Shown: positions 35,474 through 48,029 of the stretch, piece by piece | Numbering within the stretch: the stretch's first letter is position 1 | Layout of the letters: every line of letters starts with the position of its first letter | Source of the DNA: Gaeumannomyces sp. JS-464 | Taxonomy: Eukaryota > Ascomycota > Sordariomycetes > Magnaporthales > Magnaporthaceae | Reading direction: 5' to 3' | Assembly (NCBI GenBank): GCA_002197995.1 | Contig: NGZR01000006.1 | Coordinates: 2,345,001 to 2,409,000, forward strand | Length of the DNA stretch: 64,000 nucleotides | Position numbers and translations under genes: made by a program | The notes under the pieces: model-generated | Databases searched by the model: none | What the model saw: only the letters and a program-made list of their open reading frames with translations | Told to the model about the DNA's origin: nothing

Positions 35474-35786
35474 GCCCCGCCCCCTTTTACGGCACAGTTG
35501 CCGTCCGATCGCACTACTACCACCCGCAACGCTTACAACGCCCCGGCGTATATATACGCCCCATTGCCGATTGCCCGCTCACTAACAAAAAGCGCCGGAA
35601 TACGGCCCGACCTTTGTATACCTTCGGGTTTAATTTGTTAGCCGCCGTATAGCAGCATTATAACCTGGTGTAAATAGCTTAGGTAACGCTAGCACGTCGT
35701 ATGCCCTTTGGGAGGCAGGGACAGGTAAATCCCGACTTACTAACGTTAAATATACTTACTTATTCACTTACTTACTCACTTATATT

Positions 35787-36000
35787 TGTTTACAGTGTTT
35801 CGTACAAGGTCGAACCACGCAAAAACGAGCTTGGGATTTTCGCATTTGGCTTTTTGGTAGTCGTACTTTCGAATCCAGCGCGTACCAAGCTCTGCGCGGC
35901 GCTTAACAAAGTTCGCGACCCAGTTCTTGCCGACGGCGCCCGCGTCGCGTTCGGCGAGCAGTCGGTTGGCTATATTTTTAACACTAAAAGGCCAGGGAGG
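35787..36000 (-). pseudogene. Fot1/pogo transposase fragment, copy 3 (DNA-binding part)
   Basis: The minus strand is open and little mutated: RPFSVKNIANRLLAERDAG-type sequence, VGKNWVANFVKRRAELGTRW, then KYDYQKAKCENPKLVFAWFD. This is the helix-turn-helix/CENP-B region of a Fot1-like transposase. The gene is cut on one side by the LINE L1 tail (35786) and on the other by LINEs L2 and L3. Its N-terminal piece and right terminal repeat lie at 51662-52006. The catalytic part was not found. Confidence 0.8.
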
Positions 36001-36900
36001 AGTAAGTAAGTGAGTAAGTGAGTGAGTAAGTTTATTTAACGTCGGCAAAGTCGGGAACTACCAGTCCCTGCCTCCCAGGGGGCATACGACGTGCTAGCGC
36101 TACCTAAGCTTAACACTAGGCTACATGTTGCTATCGAGGCGGCTAACAAATCAAACCATAGGGCAAGCAAAGGCCTACCCAAAGCACACGGAGTTCGGGC
36201 CGCATTCCAGCGCTCCTTGTTAGTGAGCGGGCAATCGGCAAAAGGGCGAATAAACGCCGGGGCGTTGTAAGCGCTGCTATTGGTGGTAGTGATGCTGTCG
36301 GCCGGCGGGTGTGCCGGAAAAGGGGTAAAGCCGGGTTTGGAAGGGGGAAGGGGTTTTCGAAACCTCCCTTAGGCCCGGCCGGAAGTGCGGGGGATTAACG
36401 AGCCTACTATTGGTCCCAATGGTACAAAGGAAAAGGTGAAATGTGTAAAAGCAAAAGGAAAAGGTTATATGCGGGCTTTTTAGGCCCTGTTATTATCGTC
36501 CAGCGATAGTGTAATAAATGGTAACTTTAACGAACGAAGCAAAAAGGAAGGGCTTTTGGAACAGCCGTTTCCAATATCTAAGCCTGTTAAAAGCCGGGGA
36601 AAGGTCCGCTATAGGCCATTTGTTTTTTGCCGCCTTAGCCAGCTTGCAAAATACAAAGTGGGAAGGGGATTTATTTCGCCCACAGCGGCACGGGTTATCG
36701 TCCTCGTATTCGAATTTTCGGTGGTACCAGTCGAAATCCCCGTGGCCGGTGCGTGCGGCTACTAGCCTTTGTAATACGGAGCGGTGTAATTGCAAAGCTT
36801 CGGGCGTATGCTGCGGGGCCGGCGGGAGGCTTATAGCTTTATACCGTACCGGAAAGTTGTTTTCGAACCACGTGTTGCGGGAATCCCGGGCCGTTTTCCA
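36001..36900 (-). mobile_element. LINE copy L2 (strongly 5'-truncated)
   Basis: The minus strand holds only the end of ORF2 and the 3' untranslated region. The tail is at 36001-36030 (agtaagtaagtgagtaag on the plus strand). The conserved C-terminal part is open at 36493-36795 (TGHGDFDWYHRKFEYEDDNP, CRCGRNKSPSHFVFCK). It is flanked by gccagggagg (35991-36000) and gccggggagg (36904-36913), a 10-bp target duplication with one change, as expected from target-primed insertion with 5' truncation. Confidence 0.85.
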
Positions 36901-36913
36901 AGCGCCGGGGAGG

Positions 36914-39900
36914 AGTAAGTAAGTAAATAAGTATATTTAACGTCGGTAAATCGGGATTTACCAGTCCCTGCTTCCTAAAGGGCATACGACGTGCTAACGC
37001 TACCTAAGCTATTTACATTAAGCTATAATGCTATTATACGGCGGCTAACAAATTAAACCCGAAAGCATACGGAAATCGGGCCGCATTTCGGCGCTTTTTA
37101 TTAGTAAGCGGGCGATCGGCGGGAAGGCGTATACATATACGCCGGGGCGCTGTAAAGCGTTGCGGGTGGTAGTAATGCTGTCGGCTGGCGGGCGTGCCGG
37201 AAAAGGAGTAAGGCCGGGTTTAAGCGGGGGGTTTTCGGGACTTCCTTTATACCCGGCCGGGAATGCGGGGGATTAACGGGCCTACTATTGGTCCTAATAG
37301 TACAAAGGAAAAGATAAAAAAAGTAAAAGAATAAGGAAAAAAAGCAAGTTACATGCGGGTTTTACAAGCTTTATTATTATCGTTAAACGATAGTATAATA
37401 GTTGGTTGCTTCGACGAACGAAGCAAAAAGGGAGGGCTTTTAAAAAAGCCGTTTTTAATATCCGGGCTTGTTAAAAGCCGGGGAGGGGTCCGCTATAAGC
37501 CATTTATTTTTTGCCGTTTTAGCCAACTTGCAAAATACAAAGTGGGAAAGGGATTTGTTTTTTCCGTAGCGGCACGGGTTATCGTTTTCGTGCTGGAACT
37601 TTTAGTGGTACTAGTCGAAATCCCCGTGGCCGGTACGTGCGGTTATTAACCGTTGCAATACCTTCCGGTGCAATTGCAACGTTTTAAGCGCGTGTTATAG
37701 TATTAGCGGGAGGCTTATAGCCTTATACCGATCCGGAAAGTTGTTTTTAAACCATGCGTTCCGGGCGTTCCGGGCTGTTTTCCGGGCTAAAACCTTTACT
37801 CCAACCACCGTTAGTTTAAAATGTTAAGGTATTAGCAAAGCCGATCCCAACTTTGCTTTAGCGTTTACCTTTTCGTTTTCGGGGATTTTTATATAACCCG
37901 GGGATTAGCGTACGTATACCTAATGTTTATCCATAAAGCAATGGATTTTTTTAAAAGCCTTTTATAAACTATTAAAAGCCGTGCTTAAACAGCCGTTAAC
38001 CGCCGAGGTGTTATCGAAGCATAAGTGGAAAGTGCAATTGCGAAAGCTTTAAACGGCTTTACGAAAGCCCATTCAGGCCTTTTCCGCCTCGCCGTTAAAT
38101 ATTTCCGCGGGATGCGCTAGCCGGCCGTGCCCGGAAAGTTTGCGTTAGCCGGTTTAATGTATTACCTAACCGTATTTAATTGCCCCGTCCTTTGCTTTGG
38201 ACCCGTTGCTATATATTATAACGTCGATAAGTAAAAGGGTGCAAAGCTACGCCGTAAATGCTTTGGCGGCTGTTTGCTTTTTTTATATAGCTACCGTAAG
38301 CCTCGTGTATTTGTAAAAGAGGTAAGCCGGGCGAGTGCAAGCCGGAAAAAATCCGGCCTTTTTTTGCAAAAAGGTCGCAAATTTGCCGGGCGGGCCTGCT
38401 TTAATCTTTTAAGCGTTTAAAACCGGTTTAACCGCTGCGGCTAAAAGGTGATTTTTCGGAACCGTATTTATACGGGCCGCAAAGCGAAAGCGGGCTTATT
38501 TTAAAAGCGCTTAAGCGTTTAAAATGCCGGACTTGTAATGCAAAGCGTTTATCGGTATGGTTTTCCACGCTAAAACCATTGCCCGAAGGGACGCGGTTAA
38601 AGCTTTATCGACCCGTTTAATTAAATGGCTTTAACGGATAATTTGCTATTATGCCGGCTTGTACGGGTATGGTTTAGTTTTACCTTTATATTATACCTTT
38701 ACACCGTATAAAGCCGTAGGGATTATAACCGTTATAACGGCTTTATAAACCGAATGCGCCGGTATCCCCCTTATTAAACTCGTAAACCTTTAAAAGTGGT
38801 TAGTAACGTTTTGGGCTTTTGCAACCCTATTATTAACGTGGGTTTTAAAATTAAGCTTTTGGTTAAAAAAAATCCTTAATTACCGTAAAGCTTTTATAGT
38901 TTATTATATGGTAAAACTTTTCGCCGTAACCGTTAAAGTTATAGGATTTTTCCGTTTGGAAAAGTGTATAAATTCGCACTTCCCCGGGTCGAAAGCAACC
39001 TTATTAGCCTTGCTTTAACGTAAGATTTCCGTAACCGTAATTTTTGCTTTACGGAAGCACTTTTTCGGGGTGCTACCCGTTACGCAAATGCTTATATCGT
39101 CCGCGTATTCGTACTTAACCGCTTTTGCTTTGGGTAGGATTTCGGCCATATAAAGCATAAATAGGACCGGTAACGCTAGTAACCTTTAGGGTAGCTTGCA
39201 ATTCGGGGAAAAAAAGGTGCCGTAGCGTTTTTTAAACGCATTTTAACCACGCTGTTTTTTGCGAAAAATAATACCCATTATATTAACGTTAAATCCTAAC
39301 CTTGGTTTAAAAGCTTCCGAAAAAGCTTCCGGCGGAGTACGGCGTCGAAAACCCTTTATACATTTATAATAACGAGGGCGGCCGTTTTATGCTTTTAAAA
39401 GGCCCGTTTCACCTCGTAAGCCACGCATGCCGTTAAATCGATGGCAGTCTTTTTCGAGGTAGCTTTAACGTGTTACGGGGCTATAAGCCCGTATTATAAT
39501 GCGAAAGATGCCATTCGCGAAGCTATTAGCCGTTTTAGCCCTTTTTTTAAGCACGGAGCAAAGCTATCGGGCGGTAAAATTTTGGGTCCGTTATATCCGT
39601 TTTATTCGGCTTTTTTAGCATAACCATTTCCGTTATGCGGAAAAAGGCCGGGTAATGCCCGGCTTTAAGGCAAATTTCGAAAAAGGCTTTAACGTATTCC
39701 CCTATTGCCGGCCACGCCGTTATAAATAGCTTAACCGTTAAAAAGTCGACGTCGGGGCCGTATTTGCCGTGCTAACGGTGCATTTCCGGCATTCCTTTAA
39801 AAAAACGTAAAAGTCCCACGGGAATTGTGCGGTTTTTTAAATAACCTTTTACTGTAACGGGTCTTTTTATAAATCGTCCTTCGCCGTAAACTTACGGAGG

Positions 39901-39924
39901 ATTTCGCGGCTTAATGCTTCCGCT
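36914..39924 (-). mobile_element. LINE copy L3, 3' part (RT C-terminus, RNase H, 3' UTR)
   Basis: Minus strand. The tail (ttac)n is at 36914-36932 and the 3' untranslated region runs to about 37345. It is interrupted at 39924 by gypsy element F, whose 5-bp duplication CCGCT lies on both sides, and continues at 48030. With F removed, the frame joins as AEALSREILRKFTAKDDL, matching L1. Confidence 0.87.
37349..39924 (-). pseudogene. LINE ORF2 of L3, RT and RNase H half
   Basis: The minus strand includes an intact RT active site, YEYADDISICVTGSTP at 39068-39112. RNase H lies at about 37850-38150, and a Cys/His C-terminus at 37353-37649. Stops occur elsewhere. The endonuclease half lies at 48030-49300. 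Because the YADD box is kept here but lost in L1, L3 is the better reference for the family. Confidence 0.8.
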
Positions 39925-40126
39925 TGTCACGGCCAGTAAGGCCTTAATTGTAAATAAAAAAGTTGGGACTGGAAACCCTTATCGTTAAATAAGGGCGGAA
40001 GCTCCATAAGGTAAATCCCGCACAAAGATATTTTAAACCTTTGCAGGGCCAGGCTTCCGGCCTTCAACCTACTCCGAATACCATCTTTTTGCTCCTCCAA
40101 TTTCTTTACCCTCGATTGCTTTAACA
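39925..40126 (+). repeat. 5' LTR of element F
   Basis: 202 bp, starting TGTCACGGCCAGTAAGG and ending GATTGCTTTAACA. Very similar to 47828-48029 over its full length; most differences are C/T or G/A. The open frame seen on its minus strand is present in both LTRs and is most likely chance. Confidence 0.92.
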
Positions 40127-40214
40127 ATTAATAGCAACTCCGGAAAACTTAAGCGACCGGCGCGAACGTGATCGCGGAAATTAATTACGTCCCCTTCCCC
40201 TACTTTTTTCTCCC

Positions 40215-40560
40215 GGATTTCGCAAGCTTAAAGCGGCGACGATCCTTTTCACTAACGCAAGCTTAAAGCGGCGTTGGATTTACGTTTGGGCAGGTTTAAA
40301 GCGGCCCATAACGCTTTACTTTACGTTTCCCCTTTTACCAGTTATTTACCCCGCTATTACAAACTTAAAGCGGCTTTAGCAATTACCAGTTATTTACCCT
40401 GTTAGCGCAAGTTTAAAACGGCGTTAACAATTACTAGCACCTTCCTTTCCTTTCCTTTCCCGCCTGCGGTAACAGGCTCGCACCATCCGGATCCCCTTTT
40501 TAAGGCTGCAAAGGATATCTTTCCGTTTTTCGCGTTAGGTTTTAAACGGGCGTTAACATT
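40215..40560 (+). repeat. Leader of element F with repeated motif gcaagcttaaagcggc
   Basis: Near-copies of cgcaagcttaaagcggc occur at 40221-40237, 40256-40272, 40290-40305, 40370-40384 and 40406-40422, and a weaker one near 40540. The segment caattaccagttattt is also repeated (about 40335-40350 and 40381-40396), and cctttcctttcc lies near 40445. This is non-coding leader between the 5' LTR and gag. Confidence 0.7.
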
Positions 40561-40604
40561 CGAATCACCTTACCCTTACCTCGTTCTTTTACTTTCTTAT
40601 TACT

Positions 40605-43085
40605 ATGGCCGATCCTCCAGTTACAAGCCTTTCGGGACCCGATAAAAACAATCGAGCATCGGCAAGCACGCCTATACCGGGCACGATGCCCGAATTTTTA
40701 ATCCTTAAAAGCGAATTTCCAGTGCCTTATCGGGTTGCTACCCACTTATTACATAACAATAATGTGCATTTCGAAAGGGCTAAACGGATTAACAGTCGGT
40801 TTAAAATGATGCAATTACCTTTTGGCATTAAATTACTTACTAAATCCTTCGCTACCGCGCCAGCTTTTAACCCTTTACTTAACGATAATTACAATTTTAA
40901 ATACGACTTTACTCGAAATATTCGCTTTAGCAAATTAACATCGATTATTTACCACCCGCCCCGTAAAAAGCGCAAAACTACGTTTTAAACGGTTACAAAA
41001 AAAAGCTTCGTCCTTTTAATTAGCTTTTTAAAATTAGCCCCTTCGATTTGGTTTTAACGGAAAAACCATCCGCCGTATGGGCGACCAGGTTAAGCACTAA
41101 AGCGACCGTATAAATCGTACCCTCGAAATCCTTTAACGCATGCAAAACCGCCAAACTCGGCGGGATAAGAAATAGCGCAAGCGAAACGAGGAATAATAAA
41201 ACTAAAGCAAACTTTTAACCCAAATTATAAATAAGTTTAAAAGCATCGAGCACAATTGCGAGCGCGCCCGGCGCTCGAAATACGAGCGATATTACGGCTT
41301 TAACGCTTCGCGATCCAGTTATAACCGTTATGCCACCACGTTAAACTTTAATAAAGTACGACGCCGTTTAAGCGAAATTCGACGTAAATAAACTCGAGCT
41401 TATAATGCGCTGGCATAATCGTTACCCGACGACCAAAACCCTTTTTTTAGCGCGCGCGCCACCTTTTTTTACAACAACGGTTACTTAAACGCTAAGCTTA
41501 AAACACACCTCGAACGGCCCAATACGGGAGCACCTCGTTTTAAGCCTTAGCTGCTATTAGCTAAACAAGCCCACGTAATATATACTATTGCGGGCGGTAA
41601 CGGAAACCCGTCGAACCCCTCGTCCTTTTTTAACGATAACGATAACGGAAAAGCCCCTTTCGACCGAAAGCTAAAAAAACTTCCGCTTCGCTTATTAAAA
41701 AACCCTCGTCCTTTTCGGGCTACTCCCATTAACACCCCCTAATAGGACTTAGCCCGGGGTAAAAGCAACCCTTACGTTTTTTTACCGAAAAATAAAAAGG
41801 ACCGAAATCGAAATCGGAATTAAAACGTTTAAAAGGACGCAAAAAACCGCGCTACCCGTAACTATAGGCAATAAACAATCGAACACCCACGTGTTTACTT
41901 GCCCTAACGGAAATCGCTTCCTTTTTAAACGAAAAATAATCGGAATTTTCGATCCCTATTAAAAAAACCCCGATAATTAAAGCATTTTTTTAATTTTAAG
42001 CTAACATAATTTTTACAAACGTTTACTTTTTTACCGAACGGATTAAAACTTTCCGCGAAAACCCAAACACGGTTTAAAACGTTAATTATTAATTGTTTAA
42101 CCTTTTCCAAACCCTTTTTAGCGGTTTAGCAGCCATTTAGTAAAGCAATTTAATCGTAAAAAACGCGCCATTTTAAAAGTTTAAAGCTTAATAGCAGTTT
42201 TTACAGCTTTTAAGCGATAATTCTTTAAACGCTAGCAAAGCTATTAAGCTTTTTATTAAACGATTTTTACCTTTCGAAACCTGGCTGCAAACGAGTCCGC
42301 TTTGCACCAGTTCGTTTTTAAAATGCTCCGTTTTGCTAAAGGCATAGGCATTACTTAAAACGGCAACTAGTACGGCATTATAATAAATTTGGAACCGGTT
42401 TAACTTAAGCATCCAAACGCGGTTAAAAGCTCCCAAATCGATAAAAACTCGCGCTAAATACCTTCGTTACATTAAAAAAAACAATTTAATGCTAATTGCC
42501 GTAGCCCGGAAAAGTACCCTAATGCTGTGGCTAAAAAGCACGACCTTCGCAGCAAAGGCTATAACGACTACAGTAGCAAGCGCGACAATTACAGCTTTAG
42601 CAAATTTGGCAATCGCTATTACGACAAATCCCGTAATAAGCGTCGGATTATAATCGAAATTACCGCATTTAAATTCTCGCCGTTACAACTTTCGCCATTA
42701 CGACTTTCGCCGTAACTTTAACCGCAAGGAATTATCGCGAAGGATCGCGATTATAAATCTCGCGATTATAAACGAAACGATTATAAAAACCGTAATGGTC
42801 GCAAAAACGATTATAAAAAAGCAATAAGCCGTAACCGTCGCGATAAAAATCGCGATTATAAGCGTTTAAATTATAAGCAGCGCGACCGAGTTTATAACGT
42901 TAAAAACGGTAACGCTAGCGCCGGAAACTCGCCGGTAAAAACGACGATAACAGCGTTTCGAGCGCTGCAAAATCCGTAACGCGGATAAGCTTTACGCTGT
43001 TAAAAAGCGTGCGGAATCGCACATTTGCAAACGCTATACGCTATTACCCTTTTTCGCAATTTGCTTTTTGCTTATTTCATTGCTT
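40605..43085 (+). pseudogene. gag of element F
   Basis: The plus strand starts MADPPVTSLSGPDKNNRASA (ATG at 40605, open to 40988) and is then broken by stops. The C-terminal part from 42527 is rich in Arg, Lys, Asp and Tyr (KGYNDYSSKRDNYSFSKFGN, then RDYKSRDYKRNDYKNRNG near 42740-42800), an RNA-binding-like tail. A remnant Cys/His segment may lie near 42960-43030. No capsid domain was diagnosed; the call rests on position between LTR and pol. Confidence 0.6.
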
Positions 43086-43189
43086 ACTTTAGCAAGCCCG
43101 TTTATTAAATCGACGAAAAGCCTTTTACTTTTTAGCAATTTACAAAAACAAACGTTATTAAGGAGGCTATTAAGGTAACAAACATAATC

Positions 43190-46100
43190 GCATTAAGCGG
43201 TTACTTTTACGCTAAAATAACGATCCGCCCGTTTTTTAATAGTTAAAAACTTAAATTTTGCTAATTCCGGTTTTAACCGAAACCTAATACTGCCGACTTT
43301 TTCCGCCATTATAAGCATAAGGTTTACAACGTAAACGATTTTAACGTTTAACTTATCCTTTTTGGATGGAACTTCGAGCGCTTTAAACGTATTAAAATTC
43401 GCATGCGTTATTTTTTACACGTTTAATTACTATTTAAACGGCTTTCCCGCCGTGTTTAAGCAATTAGCTTACATTTGGATCGTTAAGCATTTTTGCGGGC
43501 ATAATTTTTAGCGTCGCCTTTTTTAAACCTCGAAAAGCTTCGATTAACTTTGCGGCTAACTTAATTAACCTCCTTTTAAACCATTTCCACGTTCCGATCG
43601 CTATAGTTAAAAAAGGTACTGCAATCGTCGAGCCGTTAAAACTGCTAGCGCCGTCGTAATCCCGGCGCAGCAAACTATCGCAATTCCGGTAAAGTACTTC
43701 CCGCTCCTAAAAACGCACGTTTTTTATAAAAGGAAACCATCCCGCTGTTTTTAATACCGTGGTTAACTGCAACACTTAGCATATATGCCTAATGCATAAC
43801 GCATAAATTAATTTATGCGATTTATTAAAAACATACGCATAGCTACCATCCGAAAGCATACGAACCAAATTTACCAAATTTTTAATTTTAAAATAGCTTT
43901 AAAAGCTATTACCGGTGTAATAGCACTACCGCCGCTGCTTATAGCTATTAAGCTAAATATACGCCGATACGGCTCGAAACCCTTTCGACCTTCTTTTTTA
44001 AAGCACCCGTTACGGGCAAAGCTCCTCGGGATACCGGCTTTAAACCGATTATTCCCGAAGTAATTCGCATCGCTATTCCGGTTAAGGCAAAAAAAAAACA
44101 TAACGTTAAGCGTGCAATTAAACCGTAATTTTCGCAAAAAAAAGGGTCGATTAAAAAGGCACTACCCGCGAGTAAATGCCGGGATTAAAAAAACTAAAAG
44201 TTAAATGGGCGTGCCACTTTACGTTTTACTATTTAATTAAATTTATAACATAAACTGGGAGGAAAAAAGGTTAAAACGTTTACAATGTTAAAAAAGCCCC
44301 CAAAAAGCCTGGATTTAAACCGGACGTTAACATCCCGCTGGGAAACCTTATTTAACCTTCCCGGAATTTTTTCCCCGTATCCGGAAAAAAAAAGCAACAT
44401 CCGTGCTTTTAAAAAAGCACTTTACATTTTAACTAAAAATAAGGTTTACGTATAACGGAAACCTAACGAAGCCCGAATTTTAAAAACATTTGTAAACGTG
44501 CAAACATTTAGCGCGATAAAAAACCGATCGATATCCGAAAACGAATAAATAAAAATCCCTTTCGTTAAAAAATGGCAAAACTAAAGCGTTAAACTATTTA
44601 ACCGACCTTTTTTATTGCTCGCAAAAATAAAAACGTTATCGATAAAACATACGATAAATTTAACGAATAAAAACGCTTGGAATTAGTTAACCACGTTACA
44701 TTTTCGCGTTTTTTATTTCGTTATATGGCGCATGGTTTACGGTTAACCAAAATCGTATTATCGTTAACTTCCGCCAATTTAACAAAGTTTTAATCCCGAA
44801 CGCGTACCCTTTTCCTTTTTAACAAAACGTTATTAACGCATTAAAAGGTAAAAAGTACGCTACCGTTATCGATACCACCGCCTTTTTTTCCAGTTCCTTA
44901 TACCTTTAAGCATCGGGACCGGCTTACGATTTTAAGCTATAAAGGTTTCGAACGTTTACGTATCGCCTTATAGGTTACCGGAATTTACCTGCTTACGTTT
45001 AACGCTTTATAAATAACTTGCTTCGTTTTTACAAGCACTTTTGCCGCTGCTTCGTCGATATTATTATTTTTTCGGATAACTTTTAAAACCACTAAAAGCA
45101 TTTAAAAGAGATTTTTGGACTTTTTTAAAGCAAAAGCATCGCGATCTCCTTTAAAAAAAGCTTCGTCGGCTATCCGAACGTTCGAGCTTTTTAAATTTTA
45201 CGTTAACGCTTTCGACTTTCGACCACCGAATTTCGCGTGCAAAGCTTTCGCAACCTCGCTTTTTAATACCCTTAATTACTGGAAACCTATTTCGGCAGCA
45301 CTGGTTTTCGATTAATAATTCCTATTACGCTAAAATCGCTAAGCCTTTCCAAAAACGCAAAGTTTTTTTATTAGCTAAAAGCCGCAATAAGGAAAAATAA
45401 AAGGAGGTTAACGTTAACATTACGCGAGGAGCATTAAATTTACCCCGATTGCTAATAAGTTTAAATCCTTTAAAGCTTTGCAAAACCACATTTGCAAACA
45501 TATAAAGCTGTATTATTATAACCCGAACCGACCTTTTACTTTTAAATCGACGGATTTTTTAAGCGAGGCTTTAAATTATAGTTTTCCAAACCCAACCCGA
45601 TTACGTTTAAAAGCTAAAAACCGTATCCAGCTTGTTATTTTTTAATCGCTATTTTACGGCCCTAAATTAAATTATAGCCCGTTCGAGTTAAAAGTAGCTT
45701 GCTTTATATGTGGTCGTGCAAAAGCTCCGTATTTGCTTTATTCCAATAACTAACCAAAATCGTTTTTTTTTAAACCACGACGCCACTTTTGGCATCGTTA
45801 ACAAGATGTTTTAACACCGTTTTAACGGACCGCGCTAATAAACGCTAATTAACGCGTCCATTTACTTTAACGCATACCCTTAAACGTTTACCACGTGCAA
45901 AACGCTTTAACCTTATCCTAACGCTTTATCCCGTTTTTAACCATTATAAGGATGCCGAAACACGTGCAAGCTTAACGAACCCGTTTTAAACTCGCTTTAG
46001 GAAAAGGGCCCCGACGACCGGCATAACGAGGACAACGTTAACACGTCCTGCAAATAGCCGAAGCTGTTATAAATAACAGCACGCGCTTTTAATTATTAAG

Positions 46101-47740
46101 CATTAAAAGGAGGACCCGGTGTTTTACAAGTTAATTACGAGCTCGCCACGCCCCGCCCCGGCAAAGCACCCCTAAGCACGAGGACGTGCTAAACGCTTTT
46201 AAACCGGGCACCCTTTCGCGTTTCGAAAGTTTGCTTTATAACAGGGATAACGACGGGGTTAAGCGATTTGTTATCCCATTTTATGGTAAAAACCTTCCTT
46301 AAAAAGGCCTATAATTATAAGCACCATTTCGGCCGCTAACGCATAATAAACGCCCTCGCCGGTATGCATTTCCGGTTTAAAAAGCGCCAAATAACCAGTA
46401 CATTAAAAACTGTCACGTTTGCGGCATAAACCAAATAAACAAAAGCTTATCGGCACGCTCCACCTATCCAAGCCTAACTAAACCATAAACGTATTAACTA
46501 TAAACTTTATACTGCATTCCCAGTCGTACCGTTAGCAAACACCTTTTAGCAGCTTAGCACCCACGACTTTTTTAACGCCCTTTTTACCGTTACCGATAAA
46601 ACATCCAAACGGACTATCCTAATCCCGAATACGATACTTATAATGCAAAACATTAACCTCGCTATTATTACGACATTTCCTTATAACTAATTAGCTTTAT
46701 CCCCGCGCTATTATTTCCGATAGGAATGCTAAATTTACCGGAACCTTTTAGCAAACCCTTTGGAAGGGTTTTGGAACTAAGCTCGCTATAACCACGGCTT
46801 ACCATCCCTAAACCGACGGCTAATCCGAAAGAAAAAACCAACTAGAATTAGCTATCCGCTTTTACGCTTAGGAGCATTCCGTTTAAGTCGACATTTTCTA
46901 CATTCCAATAAGATATTAATAACTCGACCACGTCGGTTACGAACTGCTTACCGTACGAGTTTCTTTTCGAATTTAAGCTTCCTAAACTTATTACTCGCTT
47001 TACCAACTTAAACCTAAAAGATACGTTTAACCTCCAGTACATGCGTAAGCACTTCCGGCGTAAAGCTTAGTACGTTATAAACTTCGCTGCCTCCGAAATG
47101 AAAAGGCTATACGATAGCAAGCACCGCTATGAAAAATTTAACGAGGGAAACCAAGTTTGGTTAAAAATGGGTACCGCTTACAAGCTTCGGGGAGGAATTA
47201 TAAATAACAAAACAGCCCTTTTTCGCTAAGGACCTTATACGATTAAAAAAAAGGTTTCACCCCTGGCTTACGAGCTCGAGTTACCTATTAACGGCACTAG
47301 GATTTACCCAGTAATATCCATTTAGCACTTTTTTCGCTACCACGCCAAAAACGATCCCTTTTAGCGAGTGCCAGCACCACTTGGCCCTATTAACTATACC
47401 TTAGTCGACGACGAATTCGACGACCTTGGCAACCCCAACGATAAATCGTTCGAGGGTTAAACGCATTACTAACCACAAGGTTAAAAAAGGCGGCGCTATT
47501 AAGTACTACGTTATTTGGAAGGGATACGGAAACCACGAAGGCACCTGAAAGCCTAAAGCTAACCTTAAGCACGCACCCAAAGTAGTCGAGGCTTACGAAA
47601 AGTCGCAGGCAACCTTAACCGCGCTTAAAGGCAAAGTTAACGCTCCTGCCGACGGCCCTTTCCCGGCAGCTAACGACGTTTTTAAAGCTCGGGGACCTAC
47701 TCCGGTTAAGCGCGGCCGTGAACGCTCGCACGAAAATTAG
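43190..47740 (+). pseudogene. pol of element F: RT, RNase H, integrase, chromodomain
   Basis: Plus strand. A protease-like region is expected near 43600-44100 but was not resolved. The RT box at 45044-45083 reads RCFVDIIIFSDNF, one residue short of the usual F-V-D-D. NHxKHLKEIFGLF-like sequence follows. RNase H is near 45480-45900 (NHDATFGIVNKMF at about 45770). The integrase shows AIISDRNAKFTGTF from 46706 and TAYHPxTDGxSERKNQ at 46791-46840. The chromodomain at about 47455-47590 reads VKKGGAIKYYVIWKGYGNHE. A basic tail ends near 47740. Broken by stops in several places. Confidence 0.82.
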
Positions 47741-47827
47741 GCGCCATAAGGGCGAGAAAAGAGGAAAACATTGTGCTATTTGTGTTTAGCATCGAGGACG
47801 ATGCCGTTTTTTTAAAAGGCCGGCACT

Positions 47828-48029
47828 TATTACGGCCAGTAGGGCTTTAATTGTAAATAAAGGAGTTGGGACTGGAAACCCTTATCGTTAAATAAGGGCG
47901 GAGGCTTTATGAGGTGGATCCCGCATAGAGATATTTCAAACCTTTGCAGGGCCAAGCCTCCGGCTTCCAACTTACTTCGAATACCATCTTTTTGCTTTTC
48001 CAATTTTTTTACCCTCGACTGCTTTAACA
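47828..48029 (+). repeat. 3' LTR of element F
   Basis: 202 bp, starting TATTACGGCC (TGTCACGGCC in the 5' copy; both changes are of RIP type) and ending CTGCTTTAACA. Followed by CCGCT. Confidence 0.92.

Larger units (their letters stand above)
31104..35786 (+). mobile_element. Tad-like LINE copy L1 (5'-truncated)
   Basis: It starts inside the Ala/Thr-rich C-terminal part of ORF1 (31104-31390 matches 49390-49690 of L3 in reverse) and runs through ORF2 to a 3' untranslated region. The tail reads cttacttattcacttac (35755-35786). The remainder of a Fot1 element follows immediately. Many stops, but fewer RIP changes than in the gypsy elements. Confidence 0.82.
39925..48029 (+). mobile_element. Ty3/gypsy LTR retrotransposon F, nested in LINE L3
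   Basis: 8105 bp with 202-bp LTRs at both ends and a perfect duplication CCGCT (39920-39924 and 48030-48034). Gag, RT, RNase H, integrase and chromodomain read on the plus strand. The short LTRs and different proteins set it apart from family 1. RIP damage is moderate. Confidence 0.93.

Noticed and set aside
36518..36922. 134-codon open frame on the plus strand
   Set aside because: Antisense of the LINE ORF2 C-terminus (36493-36795, minus), which matches two other copies.
39927..40127. 66-codon gene on the minus strand, conserved at 47830-48030
   Set aside because: The two are the LTRs of element F. Conservation follows from LTR duplication, not from coding.
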